DNA from: Pogona vitticeps
Lineage: Eukaryota; Chordata; Lepidosauria; Squamata; Agamidae
Assembly (NCBI RefSeq): GCF_051106095.1
Contig: NC_135783.1
Span: 191,257,447 to 191,321,446 of the forward strand
Length of the DNA stretch: 64,000 nt
Direction of reading: 5' to 3'
Made by a program: the position numbers and the translations under genes. Shown here one piece after another: positions 9,212-19,926 of the stretch. Below the pieces are notes generated by a model, which searched no databases, was not told where the DNA came from, and worked only from the letters and a program-made list of their open reading frames with translations. Positions within the stretch are counted from its first letter, which is position 1. Every line of letters starts with the position of its first letter.

Positions 9212-12200
9212 GTAAGTACTTTGCATTGCAATAGTCCGGGGGGGGGAGATGCAATACTTGGACGTGTGAGGCAGAGAAAAGGAAAGACAGATTACTGCGC
9301 AAGTATCCATCTACCAATGCAATATGGCATGTCATCCATGGAAATAGTTACCATGTAAATAATTTCTCCATACTTCCCAACTTCAGTGCACTTAGAAGTA
9401 ATTTTATCAAGGCCAAAGAACAGCAGTATCCAACTTTTTCAGTTTTCATGGCCTCCTTCTCCTCAGTCAGGATACTTGTGGGTGGAGATGCTCTCCTGGA
9501 AACAGTACTTCCCAACACCATTTGACCAGGGAAGAGTTTAGAGTTTTTAACCAACTTCATGGAGTGATTTGTATTCCAAAGTACAGCTGGAGACTTTAGC
9601 ACCAACTTTGCGGGCAAGTAATGTTCCATGATCTCTCTAGAAGGGCAAGTACATTCTCAAAGCAAAACAGGTTGCCATTTGTTGAGAAACTTGCTGATGC
9701 AAACAAATCTCTGGACAATATTCTGTGGGAAGAAATGTAGCTACATAATTAAAGTTGGCATGCAAATTGATGTGACTGTTTATTTTATATACCTTCAGCA
9801 TCGTCTTTGAAGTGTGATATTTGCATTTCTAAAATGGTGCAAGGCATCTTTGAGCACAGCAGAGAAAAAGCTGTGTAATAGAACAGTTCCAGTTCTGTGA
9901 AGAATTTTGCAGTATACGTCCCTTGAATACCTGATGCAATTCCGTAGAGGCCTTTGTCAGCTGGAGGACAGTTTGCTTGAGAGCCTCTGGCACCCAAACA
10001 GACCACTGGGCCTGGAATAAATCTGTGGCTGCTGATAAACAAGACTTTACTGTAGCTTGGGATTTAAAAGTTAGTATAACATTGTCACCAATTTGCTGCC
10101 CTGAGGGATGCTGCTGACTAAGTTCCCGATTTAAATAGTGTTTATAATGGATATGCCAAGCTTCATCCATTTTAATCCAAAATATGTATTTCAGATGTAA
10201 TCATCTGGTGCATCAATTTATTTGCTTTCCTGACACTAAGGATCGCTTGAAATATGCCAGAATGTTTGGGTCACAGAGCAGGCTTTGAATTTCATCTCCC
10301 AGCTAGATATAACTTGTAGTTCAGTTCTGCAAAAATCTGTATTTAGAACAAAAACCAGTTGGACTTCATTTGAACGTTGACAATCTTGCTTCCTTCAGAC
10401 ATGGTGCCCTCTAGATGTTTGGACTACAATCCCCGTTGGCCATATCCAGCATGGCGAGTGGCATGTGGCGACGGGAATAGTAGTCCACAGCAGTGATATG
10501 TGGGCGAAGGCTGCCCTAAAGTTTCTTGACAGCAGTTTTCCTGTTAGTCATGAAATTCATTATCTTGCCAGATGCCTTTTAAGTTTTCGCAAAATAACCT
10601 GATCTGTCTTGTAGAATAGCTTTGAGCTACAATAAAAATAAAAGGTTAGCTGAAATAATGATTTGACTGGGGCAAGTCTGCTACCCAACAAAACAACAGG
10701 ATAGTCTATTAGTACAATGTGAAGCTATTAAGGTGAACCTTTAAAAAATCACTGGCAAATAAAAGAAACTTTGGAGGCAAGGCAAGACAGGTGAAGCAGG
10801 TTTATCCCAAGAAAGAGCTGATATCTTGTATTTTAAAGCATTGTGCTCCTTGGAGTATATGGCCTTAGGAAAAACATTGAAGATTTAAACATGGCACCTG
10901 GGAAAGATTCAAAAGATGGCAAGATCAAAGGAGACTTGGTGACAGCCACACTGATTAGAGAGGTACTGCAGCAGTAAGACCAGAACTTCAAGAAGTTTTA
11001 ATTATACTGCTAGAGCCAATACATCTGAAATTAACAATGATTACAATGAAACTAATATCGAACAGGTAGTAAACAGGCCTCTAAACAAGGAACTGGCATG
11101 ATACAGAAATTAAACATTTACAGAAACATACAATGATCCTGTAAGAGCAAGTAGGAAATTTGGAAAGTAATAACCACAGAATAGTCATCATCATGCACCT
11201 TCAAGTCAATTCTGAGTTACGGTGACCCTTTCCAGATAGAGAATACTCCAAAGTGGTTTACCCTTCCCTTCTTTTTGAGGGTTCCCTGGGACTGTACAGT
11301 TTGCTCAAGGCCACACAGGCTGGCTGTATTCACAGGAGGAATGGCGAGGAATTGAACTCCCAGCCTCAAGCTCTTCAGCCACATACCTAAACCACTGAGC
11401 TATCTGGAACCTCAAATTTCAAAGTCACCCAGAAAATGAGACAGACGGGAATGTGATCGCATTTATAGTTGCTTGTACAGTGGTGCCTCGGAAGACTTTG
11501 TTCCATGGAAATCGCTGTCTTGCGAAAACATCATCTTGTGAAACCCAGTTCCCCCTTGGAATGCATTGAAATCTATTTAATGCATTCTAATTGGGGAAAA
11601 ATCACTATCTTGCAAAAATTGTTAATAGAAGATATCATCTTGCAAAACACAATTCCCCATACCATATTGGAGGAAAATCCCCTCACCTGCACTGCCTTTG
11701 GAAATTCAGTGAGTCTCAGATGGCATTCCCCTTCTTTCTCTATCAACAAAGAGAAAATGAAAGGAATCAAAGCAGCCCCCTGGGTCCTGATCATGGTGAC
11801 TCCTTTTGCCCTGATCCTTTACCACTAGGGAGAAAAAGAGAAAAAATGCAATATAAGACATCACCAGGACTTGCTGCCTTTGCAGTAGGTCCTGATGAAG
11901 AGAAAGAAAGATAAAAAGAAATCTAGAAAAACCAAGAAAATCAGAAGTGCAATCTCCTATTAACACAAATTATGCAGTTGAGTTCCCCACATATGAGGAA
12001 ACCAGAGGGACCAGCAGCATACCCAAAATGCAATGGATGAGCCTCCCCCTGGGAAAACCACTTTTATGACATGGTATTTCCCCTGCAAGGTATGAGCTGA
12101 AATGGCCCTTGCAGCTCATACCCCCTTTTGTCCCCTGATCCCCCCAAGGCATGGTGACCCTCTGGCTGTACCTCCCACTCAGAACAGGGCTGCACAGCCC

Positions 12201-15200
12201 CAATCCTGCCAGAGGCCAAGAGAGCTCCTCAGTGTTTTGGGGTGCCCTGCAGGACCCCCATCAGGGGCTAGGTTTTCCTCCCACAATCCTCTAGTGCACA
12301 GGTATTAGCATAAGGTATTAGCATATGCTAATACATGTGCACTAGAGGATTGTGGGAGGAACACCATCTTGCAAAACAGTGTAAAAAAAACACTGTCTTG
12401 TGAGGCAAGGACCCAAACATGGTTCCAGTGAAAATTGGCCATAGGAATAATCATTTTGCGAAGTGCAACATTGCTCAAAAAAAGTTATTTTCTAGTGAAT
12501 TCCTCATTTTGCAAGGCAATCATCTAGCGAGGCACCACTGTATTAATAGCATATGCTGGCAATACAACTTAAAAGAAGATACGGGCCGTCCATATTGAAT
12601 GAAAGACCCTCACATAAAAAAACCCCAAACCAGACAGCTAGAAATAAGCTATTATGAATTAATGTAGGATCAAAAAGTCATGTACTTTAACAAACATTAA
12701 AGAAAAAGATGTAAGAATAACAAAATAAATTTTTTAAAAATATGAATTTATATCCAGCCAGGCATTTGGTAACAAATTCATGGAATGGTTTTGGAAGAAG
12801 TAGCTGTGTTAGTCTGTGCAATATCATTCAGAACTGTATTGCGAGAGTTCAAAGATGAGGTAAGGAAAATACTGGCTGCCAGCCATCACCACTGGCAGAT
12901 GATTCCCACAGAGCCTGAGGGAGGCCCAAGTGTGCCACACCCTCCAACAGAAAGAGTTGAAACCTGTTGCTGAATTTGAGGGCTGAAGAAAGAGTCACCT
13001 GGCCATGAAAAATCCATCAGGAAGCAACCATGAGGAAAGAAGCAACATCCACCACCAAAGCGGGCAGTTAGTCGAAACAAAACTGATGGGTGGGGCGATG
13101 GAGGAGAGCCTTCAAATTTTGTAGAGTGTGCTAAAGTCTGGGAATGCCTGGTAGCTGAGAGGGAGAAAGGGAAAAAAAACTTGAGCTCTGAGAAGAAGAG
13201 ATGGCCAGTTTAAGGAGTAGCACTATCTAGGGAACTGAGTGAAAGAGATAACTGAATAATTAACTTTAGTTGCTATTGCCATCTTCTTCCACTGCTTCAC
13301 CCCCTCTACCTATATACTGTACCTTGGTTTGTTTGGTCTCTTGGCAGTTGGTTTGTTTGGTCTCTTGGCAGTCAACAGTTTAAAATACCAGTAGGTTGAA
13401 GACTAAAGCTTCTACAAACTGACATATTCCTTGTTAACAGCTAATGACTACCAATAATTACGAGAATCACCATAAGCAGACTTTAGAGACAATTAAGGTA
13501 CTAAAGAAGCAGGGAACTTTCCCCAGTTTCTTGAGTCTGAATGTGTGTTTCTGAAAGTAGGAATCTGGGACAGAATATGGTTTCTCTTAGTGTACCACCC
13601 ACCCAGTGGCTCAACAACCTGACTTACTGAGCAAAGTGAGCTGGTCTCAGAGGTGACGATTGAGTCCCTTCAGCTTGTGCTGGAGGACGTCAATGTTCAT
13701 GCCAAGGCAGCGGCTCAGGATTTCATGTCTTCCATGATGACCAAATGGTAGAAAATTCCATCCATACTGCAGAGCACACTTTAGATCTGGTTTTCTGTAA
13801 TAAGGTAGATGTTGGTGGTGTAACTGTGCAGGAACTCTCTGTAGTTCTGTTGTCATGGTCAGACTATTATCTGATGGGATTTAGACTCACTGGAACTCAG
13901 AGCCTTTGCAGGGATGGGGGGCAGACTAAGATGGTCTGCTACCTGTTCTACTCTCTTGTACACTTTGATGCAACAATTGTGGTGATAAGCCCAGGCTATT
14001 TTAAGGCTCCCTTTTAGAGCCAGGTGTTAAATAGGCTTTCCCGCAGGGGTTGATCATCTCCTCAATGCTGTTTAACATCTACACAAGGCCACTGGGTGGG
14101 GCCATCATTGGGTGTGGGGCTTTGTGCCATCAGTATGCTCCTTTTCAGTGGATGACGTTCTGTCCCTTCAGCGCTGTCTGGAGGCTGTGCTGCAATGGAT
14201 GCAGTTGAATGGGTTGAGGCTGAACCTGGACAAGACAGAGGTCTTGAGGGTGGGCGGCCCCTCCATTGGCGGTTTGGGAAACTCCCTCTCTTTCGGGGTG
14301 TGTGTGACTCACCACAAAGAGTGTGGTGCGCAGCTTGGGGATACATCTGGACCCAGCACTTACCATGGAAACCCAGGTGGCATCCGTGGCCCACTCCGTC
14401 TATTTCCATCTGCGGCAGATTGCCCAGCTGCAACCCTATCTTGATGGCGGGGCTCTCACCACTTTGGTCCATGCGCTTGTAATCTCGAGATTAGACCACT
14501 GTAATGTGCTCTACATGGGGCAACCTTTGAAATTGACGCGGAAGCTTCAAATGGTGCAGAATGCGGTGGCCAGACTCCTTAGTGGGGTGAGAAAATATCA
14601 GCATATCTCTCCCACTCTGGGTGCCTTGCATTGGCTGCCCATTCGCTTCCGCATTGGCTTCAGAGTGTTGATGATGACGTATAAAGCCCTAAACGGTTTA
14701 GGACCCCGATACCTTGCAGATCACCTTCTCCCACCTAGATCTACCCGAATCACTCGCCATAACCAAGAGGGACGGTTGAGGGGCCTAACACCAAGAGAGG
14801 CCCGGAAAGAAAGAACAAGAAACCAGGCCTTCTCGGCAGTGGCCCCTCGGCTCTGGAATAACCTCCCATCAGTGATCTGCCTGCTCCCTCACTGGTGTTT
14901 TTAAGAGCCAATTAAAAACTTGGCTCTTTAGGCAGGCCTTCCCTCCTGTCAATACTTGACTTTATTTTTATTACAATTTTCTGTTTTCCCATCTTGAGCA
15001 CTACTAAGCATTACTAATTACTATTTTTTTGAATTGTTTTTAATTGTTTTAGTTTACAATGTTTGGTGAAACCCGCCCAAAGTAGACTTTGTCTAAAAGG
15101 GCGGGATAGAAATCTAATAAATAAATAAGTACAGAGGCTTTCTCTCAGTACAACTTCCTTCACAGGTGTGTCTGATGGGGACACGGGAGAGGGCCTTCTC

Positions 15201-18200
15201 TGCTGTTGCTCCCAGACTTTGGAACTCCCTCCCACAGGAGGCCAGACTGCCCCCCTCTTTGCTGTCCTTCCACAAGCAGGCAAAGACCTTTCTTTTCCAG
15301 CAAGCTTTCCCTTAATTGATGTTCTGTCTCTGCTTAATGGTGTATTTAATTCCTGAGTTGTCAAGTCTATAGGCATCATTAGTGGAAATATTGACTTGCC
15401 AATGTTATGATTCCATAAGTGAAGTGAATTTCACTATATATTCACTAGATACTTAATTTTCTTTTGCTGGTGATTGTTTTTTAAATTGTTTAAATTGAGT
15501 TTTAATCCTTTTCTTTTTTTTATTTGAATTTTATTCAAGTGTTTTAACTGATTAATAGGTTCCCTCAAGATTATTTGCTATATAAGTTTTTAAACCATAG
15601 CCTTAATTATTTTTATTATATTAATAATATTCAATATTTAATGTTCAATTAGGTGTATAGAAAGATAAGCCCAGTTTGTTATTTATTACTTAGCTATTAT
15701 TGATTATCATTATGAATAGTTAATAGACATAAGATAATTTTATGGATAAATCATGAATATTAGTTTTTGAACAATAATTCCTGGGACAGTTTCTATGTAT
15801 GTCCATAGTTTAGTCTAGTTTATAACTGAGATTTTGTACAATCTGTAGCCCAGATTCTGTAATTCAAACCTTTATATTGTATTGTAGTGTACTGGCATTA
15901 ATTCATAGATATGGGAGTATCAAGAAAACAGAAGAAAACCTTAGCTCAGAGTATAATTCTAAATCATTTCTCTACAATACAGAAGAAAAAAGTAAGCTGT
16001 AAAAAGATACCAGTAGAATTGAAAGATAGTTTACCTAAGGAAACAAAGGATGCCGACCAAGAAAGGATTAACGTATTAAAGACTGAAAAAGCAATTTTGA
16101 CTGAAACACTTCCTTAACATATGGCTATTATACCATCTTCGGGTATAGACCATCTTTCATCTCCCTGCTTAAACAGTAAAGAGCAAGCTAATTGTCCAGA
16201 CGTGGAGCTCCTTGGTACACAATGTGCATTGCCAGGGTGGCAAGTGAAGAAGCTAGATGAACTATGAGATTTAAAAATTACGAGCATTTCAGAACTTGGC
16301 ATTAGTAGTTACAACACTATCTGTGCAGCTCAAACTCCTTTACAAAATATGAAAAGATGTATTAGTAACAGTCAACAATCTATAGTTCTTGATACTGCTT
16401 CTTTAAAGACAACAGAGCCATGACATATAAGCCTTGAGAATTCTCAGATTTGTCATGATCAAATCTATCTCTTGTATTTGTTGTTAAATATTTCTAATAA
16501 AAGGGTGTGTGTGTTTTAAGAAAAAATAGCTTTATTTTAGTAGTTCTGTCTAATCATTTAGCAAATATGTATAATTTTGGCAATCACAGAGGAAGTTTCT
16601 GTCTTACTTCCGTAATAGTGTTTAATGTTTCCCACCCACCTGTTCCCCCAGCTGAGATTCTGTGCACTGCTGTAATACAGTTGTGAATAACATTGCTGGT
16701 CTTTTTTTCTTACAGGGAATGTATGTATTTTTACATGCAGTAAAAGGAACTCCTTTTGAAACGCCTGACCAAGGTAAAGCAAGGTTGCTGACCCACTGGG
16801 AGCAGCTGGACTATGGCGTGCAGTTTACGTCTTCACGAAAATTCTTCACAATATCTCCAATAATTCTGTAGGTTTTAAAGCCCTGCTTTTCTTCTTTAAA
16901 CAATAAGATCTGATGTGGCAAACCAGGGTTGCAAAGCATCACAATATCTGAAATCTGGAAAAAAAATTGGACCATATAGATTCTGTTTTAGCATTAATGA
17001 TTTATGTGCTTAAAGGAGGAAAAATGCAACTTTCCAGTAAGGATTTCAGTTATGGAAGTCTAAAACTCCCATTTTATCATTTCAAGGTTAGTGTGCTAAT
17101 CCTGTAAAGAAGTAAAGGGAAATATTTTGCAGAATTAGTCTCCAGTAAAAGGTAACATTTTATATCTTTCTAGCTTTAGTTCAGAACTTAAGTGCTGTTT
17201 TTCAGTAGTTCAGAATTGTTTCTCAAAGGGTTTGTATTTCTTAATTGGATTCATCATCATTCAGCCTTGTCTGACATTCTACAAATAGGATTACAGTGGT
17301 GCCCTGCTATACGTTTACCCCGCATGACGTCGAAATTGATGGTTCCTATGGGGGAAATCCGCATTACGTTGATTAGGAACCTGCTTCGCAAACCGTTTGT
17401 TCACTATATGATGATTTTTCCGGTTCCGCAAAATGGCTTCCCTCCCTTCTCAAAATGGCTGCTTTCTGGAGGGAAGTTTCGCGATTTTGAACAGCTGATC
17501 CGAGGTTCTCTATGGGCAGTCTTTGCTGGACAATGAGGTATTTCCCCCATTTGAACACATTGACTGGTTATCAATGCATTCCAATGGGTTTGTTTTTTTC
17601 GCTTGACGACGATATCGCTTAACAGCGATTTTCCTGGAACGGATTATTGTCGTCAAGCGGGGCACCACTGTACTTGTATTTGTGTACGAAATTCACCATA
17701 AAGTGTTAAGAATCATTACCTTAGCCTCAGTGCACACTTTAAGAAATGATTCTTTGTTTGTAAGTGAAATTCAGTTAGCACTCTAAATGCAGAGTATCAT
17801 CTGAGAGCTATGCTGTAGTATAGAGGAGGCAAAGTCTTATTTATTATATATGTCACTGCTACAATATTACACCTTGTACAGTGGTGCCCCGCTTGGCAAT
17901 TACCCCGCTGCACAACAAAATCACTTCACAATGAGGTTTTTGCGATCACAAAACAATGATTGAATGGGGAAAATCTGATTTACGACGATCGGTTCCCTGC
18001 TTCGGGAACCGATTCTTCGCATTACGACAATCAAAAACAGCTGATCGTCGGGTTTCAAAATGACAGCCCGCTGTTTTCCGGACCTATTACCAGAAGACAG
18101 CGACCAAAAATGGCTTCCCCTATGGAGGATCTTTGCTGGACAGTGAGGTATTTCGCCCATTGGAACGCATTGAACTGGTTTTCAATGCATTTCAATGGTA

Positions 18201-19926
18201 TTTTTTTTCGCTTGACGACAATATCACTTAACAACAATTTTAACGGAATGGATTATCGCCATCAAGCGGGGCACCACTGTATCAAGGTTTGTATACTTGA
18301 ACCGAATGCCATTAAATGAAGGAGTGACATCCAGCATTGAAGTGGACATCTGCTTGTGCTGTAGAATTTTCCTGTTGATTCCCCATTTGATTTGGTTTCC
18401 CCAGTTTACTGGCTAATCCTGTTAATTTATGCATGCACCAGAAGGAAATCCTTTTTCTTCACTCTTTAGAAAGATAACTACTATTTTTATGATATAACTA
18501 TCTAAGTCTTAATTAGATGCTTTCCTGTTTAATCTTTCATCCAGTTTTAACTTAAATGAATGCAATATACATCTATCGTATTATAAACCAGTCAGAATTC
18601 CAAAGGACCTATTAAGGGTAGAGTGGTACTCAGTCTATCATGAATCAGCATCCAGATTCTAAAACAAGCAGTTTAGCATTGCAGAATGTGGAGTATGGGC
18701 CCTGAAACACACTCCACAATGCAGAGATTTATTCGTGACCAATTCTCTAGGTAGTGTAAAATGCGTTACTGAGAGACCTGACACATCTAGACTCAGCAGA
18801 ATGATGTTTTAGATATGCTGGTTTTTAAATAAATGTAACATAGTAAAGAATAGATTATAAACTCGAAGTCCCCAGGTGGCCATAGGGAATTCAACGCCTG
18901 AAATCCAGTAGTAAAGTGCAACTAGAGTAGACCCATTTAATCAGTGGACATTTGGTGAACCCAGTTGTGAGTCACTGCTCAATTTTGGCCAGAGTATCTG
19001 AGCTGCTGCCTCCCCACGATCTACATACTGGCTACCTAACAGTTTAAGGATTTCTGATGTAATGTACATGTTAACCTGAGCACTTGGAAAAAGTACTTTA
19101 CAATAACAGCATAATGCATGGTGCTTTTACTTAATGGCACAGTGCAGTCAAAGTTAAACATGTTTAAGCCTGATTAAGCAAAGTGAAACAAAGCTAACTA
19201 GCTGGATGGGGTTGCATTTCAACATAGTAAACTTCAAGAATGTATTTATTGTTCATCTTGTGTAAATATAATAAAACACTTTTCATACTCTGGTTCTACA
19301 TATTAGACATTCCATTGCTTTTGGTAGGTACTTAGTTGTTAGTAGCTTTGCTAACGGAAGAGCAGCTTCAACAGAAGGTAAAATGAGTAAATTTTGGGAA
19401 AGTGTAACTCAAAATCCTTGTGCTGGAAATCCAAGAAGCTACTTCAAGGCAAGTAAATAGCGGCCTTCTTGCTTAAATTACATGTGTCTGATGTGCACGT
19501 TTATAGAGCGACTGGGTAAGAATAGCTAAATAAGGCTAAAGCAAAATACTCTGCTAAATCTGGAGTGCTTGAAAGAATCTATTTCCAACACAACTACGTA
19601 CATTATAATATGAAGCAAGACATTGAGGAATGTCCTGTAATACTACATACTTTTTTTGCTGAAATTTGATATAGAATTGAGAGTTTTCTATATTTCTTTA
19701 ATCCAGAAAAAGTCTTCCATTCTGCCTTTCCAAATGTCCTCTTGTAACCAATACTGACTTTTGGTATGTGTGCGTTTCCCCATCCCTCAGGTATTTCCTG
19801 GCAAGCTTCTACACAAAATATGATCCAACCCACTTCATCTTGAATACAGCTTCTCTCTTGAGTGTGCTTATTCCTAAGTTGCCACAACTTCATGGAGTCA
19901 GAATTTTTGGAATCAACAAATATTAA
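9026..19926 (+). CDS. ORMDL1: ORMDL1, sphingolipid biosynthesis regulator 1 (whole coding locus)
   Basis: Three exons join in phase to a 153-residue protein, the same length as mammalian ORMDL1: 9038-9211 (58 codons), 16716-16867 and 19791-19926. The protein starts [20 protein letters not shown] and ends [11 protein letters not shown], nearly identical to human ORMDL1. It is a small multi-pass ER membrane protein. ORM family members bind serine palmitoyltransferase and hold down its activity when ceramide is high, which controls the first step of sphingolipid synthesis. Hydrophobic stretches lie at about residues 24-40, 42-57, 100-115 and 120-138. All junctions are GT-AG. A long repeat-bearing intron 1 connects to the CpG-island exon near 1578. 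No break is seen, and I regard it as functional. Confidence 0.97.
9829..10170 (-). pseudogene. Unidentified minus-strand frame, possible retrocopy
   Basis: A 113-codon frame begins [18 protein letters not shown] do not recognise the protein. Near 9925 the plausible sequence seems to pass into the neighbouring frame ([19 protein letters not shown], to 9788), as expected for a frameshifted gene fragment. No splice sites or poly-A tail are evident, and chance open frames of this length do occur, so function is not claimed. Confidence 0.25.
10399..10522. mobile_element. Short foldback hAT-like MITE
   Basis: The block starts 'catggtgccctctagatg' with 'ggactacaatccc' and turns back through 'gggaatagtagtcc' to 'gggcgaaggctgcc'. 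The central inverted pair 'ggactacaatccc / gggaatagtagtcc' is clear, the outer arms less so. This is a very common reptile MITE type; related copies lie at 41060-41195 and 56660-56785. Confidence 0.5.
11195..11415 (-). repeat. tRNA-derived SINE
   Basis: On the minus strand it begins with an A-box-like TAGCTCAGTGGTTTAG and a B-box-like GGGAGTTCAATTCC, about 45 bases apart, as in a tRNA promoter. A body of about 150 bp follows and ends near 'ccttcaagtcaattctgagtt', an RTE-like tail. Not a functional tRNA gene: the acceptor and anticodon stems do not close. Confidence 0.7.
11478..12540. mobile_element. Tigger-like MITE copy 1 (long form, 1063 bp)
   Basis: It starts CAGTGGTGCCTCGGAAG and ends GCGAGGCACCACTG, with TA on both sides (11476-11477 and 12541-12542). 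TA target duplication and this end type fit the Tc1/mariner superfamily, probably Tigger/pogo-like. It is more than twice as long as the other copies. It contains a perfect 25-bp inverted repeat (12276-12300 and 12336-12360). No transposase frame is recognisable. Confidence 0.8.
13630..15127 (+). mobile_element. L2-like LINE, 5'-truncated
   Basis: The order on plus is endonuclease end ([15 protein letters not shown] at about 13770-13815), RT C-terminal part ([14 protein letters not shown] near 14200), then a 193-codon open frame at 14323-14904 with [46 protein letters not shown] and [14 protein letters not shown]. The 3' end is 'gggcgggatagaaatctaataaataaataa' (to 15127). The RT catalytic centre is missing or scrambled and there are frame breaks, so it is inactive. 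Confidence 0.85.
15130..15400 (+). repeat. Second L2-like LINE 3' fragment
   Basis: Directly after the previous tail another fragment repeats the ORF2 C-terminus ([16 protein letters not shown]-like, then [13 protein letters not shown]). It is a separate, head-to-tail 3' piece of a related LINE. Confidence 0.7.
15911..16430 (+). pseudogene. Decayed unidentified coding remnant
   Basis: A frame starting [17 protein letters not shown] runs 68 codons to a stop. The frames that follow stay protein-like for about 100 more codons ([40 protein letters not shown]), broken by at least two more stops. The lysine-rich start could be an L1 ORF1 beginning or a retrocopy of a host gene; I cannot identify it. 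There is no sign of splicing. Confidence 0.3.
16716..16867 (+). CDS. ORMDL1: ORMDL1 second coding exon
   Basis: The acceptor is tttttcttacag/GGAATG; the exon ends ATAATTCT/GTAGGT in phase 2. It encodes [20 protein letters not shown] through [11 protein letters not shown], the most conserved part of the ORM family, including the loop that faces serine palmitoyltransferase. Confidence 0.97.
17294..17670. mobile_element. Tigger-like MITE copy 2
   Basis: The ends are CAGTGGTGCCCTGC and GCGGGGCACCACTG, with TA on both sides (17292-17293, 17671-17672). Length 377 bp. Internal 'gcttgacgacgatatcgc' type segments are shared with the other copies. Confidence 0.85.
17879..18279. mobile_element. Tigger-like MITE copy 3
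   Basis: The ends are CAGTGGTGCCCCGCTTG and CAAGCGGGGCACCACTG, a perfect 17-bp inverted repeat. TA flanks it at 17877-17878 and 18280-18281. Length 401 bp. The subfamily is close to copy 2, only 208 bp away. Confidence 0.88.
18910..18965 (+). repeat. Short interspersed repeat, copy 1
   Basis: The block 'tagagtagacccatttaatcagtgg' resembles parts of 26965-27050 and 47070-47145. The shared theme is 'agtagacccattgaa..caatggga'. It is a common squamate repeat whose class I cannot name. Confidence 0.35.
19791..19926 (+). CDS. ORMDL1: ORMDL1 last coding exon and stop
   Basis: The acceptor is catccctcag/GTATTT. The exon completes L109 and encodes [20 protein letters not shown] through FGINKY, then TAA at 19924-19926. 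The C-terminal hydrophobic segments match other vertebrate ORMDL1 proteins residue for residue except for a few conservative changes. Confidence 0.97.

Larger units (their letters stand above)
9212..16715 (+). other. ORMDL1: ORMDL1 intron 2
   Basis: It contains an unidentified minus-strand frame (9829-10170), a hAT-like MITE, a tRNA SINE, the longest Tigger-like MITE copy, an L2-like LINE and a decayed unknown frame (15911-16430). Nothing recognisable is seen at 10530-11190 or 12545-13600, apart from a 24-bp tandem duplication near 13325-13372. Confidence 0.6.
16868..19790 (+). other. ORMDL1: ORMDL1 intron 3
   Basis: Two Tigger-like MITEs (17294-17670, 17879-18279) and one copy of a short interspersed repeat (about 18910-18965) are seen. 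The rest (16900-17290, 18300-18900, 18970-19790) holds nothing recognised. Confidence 0.55.
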
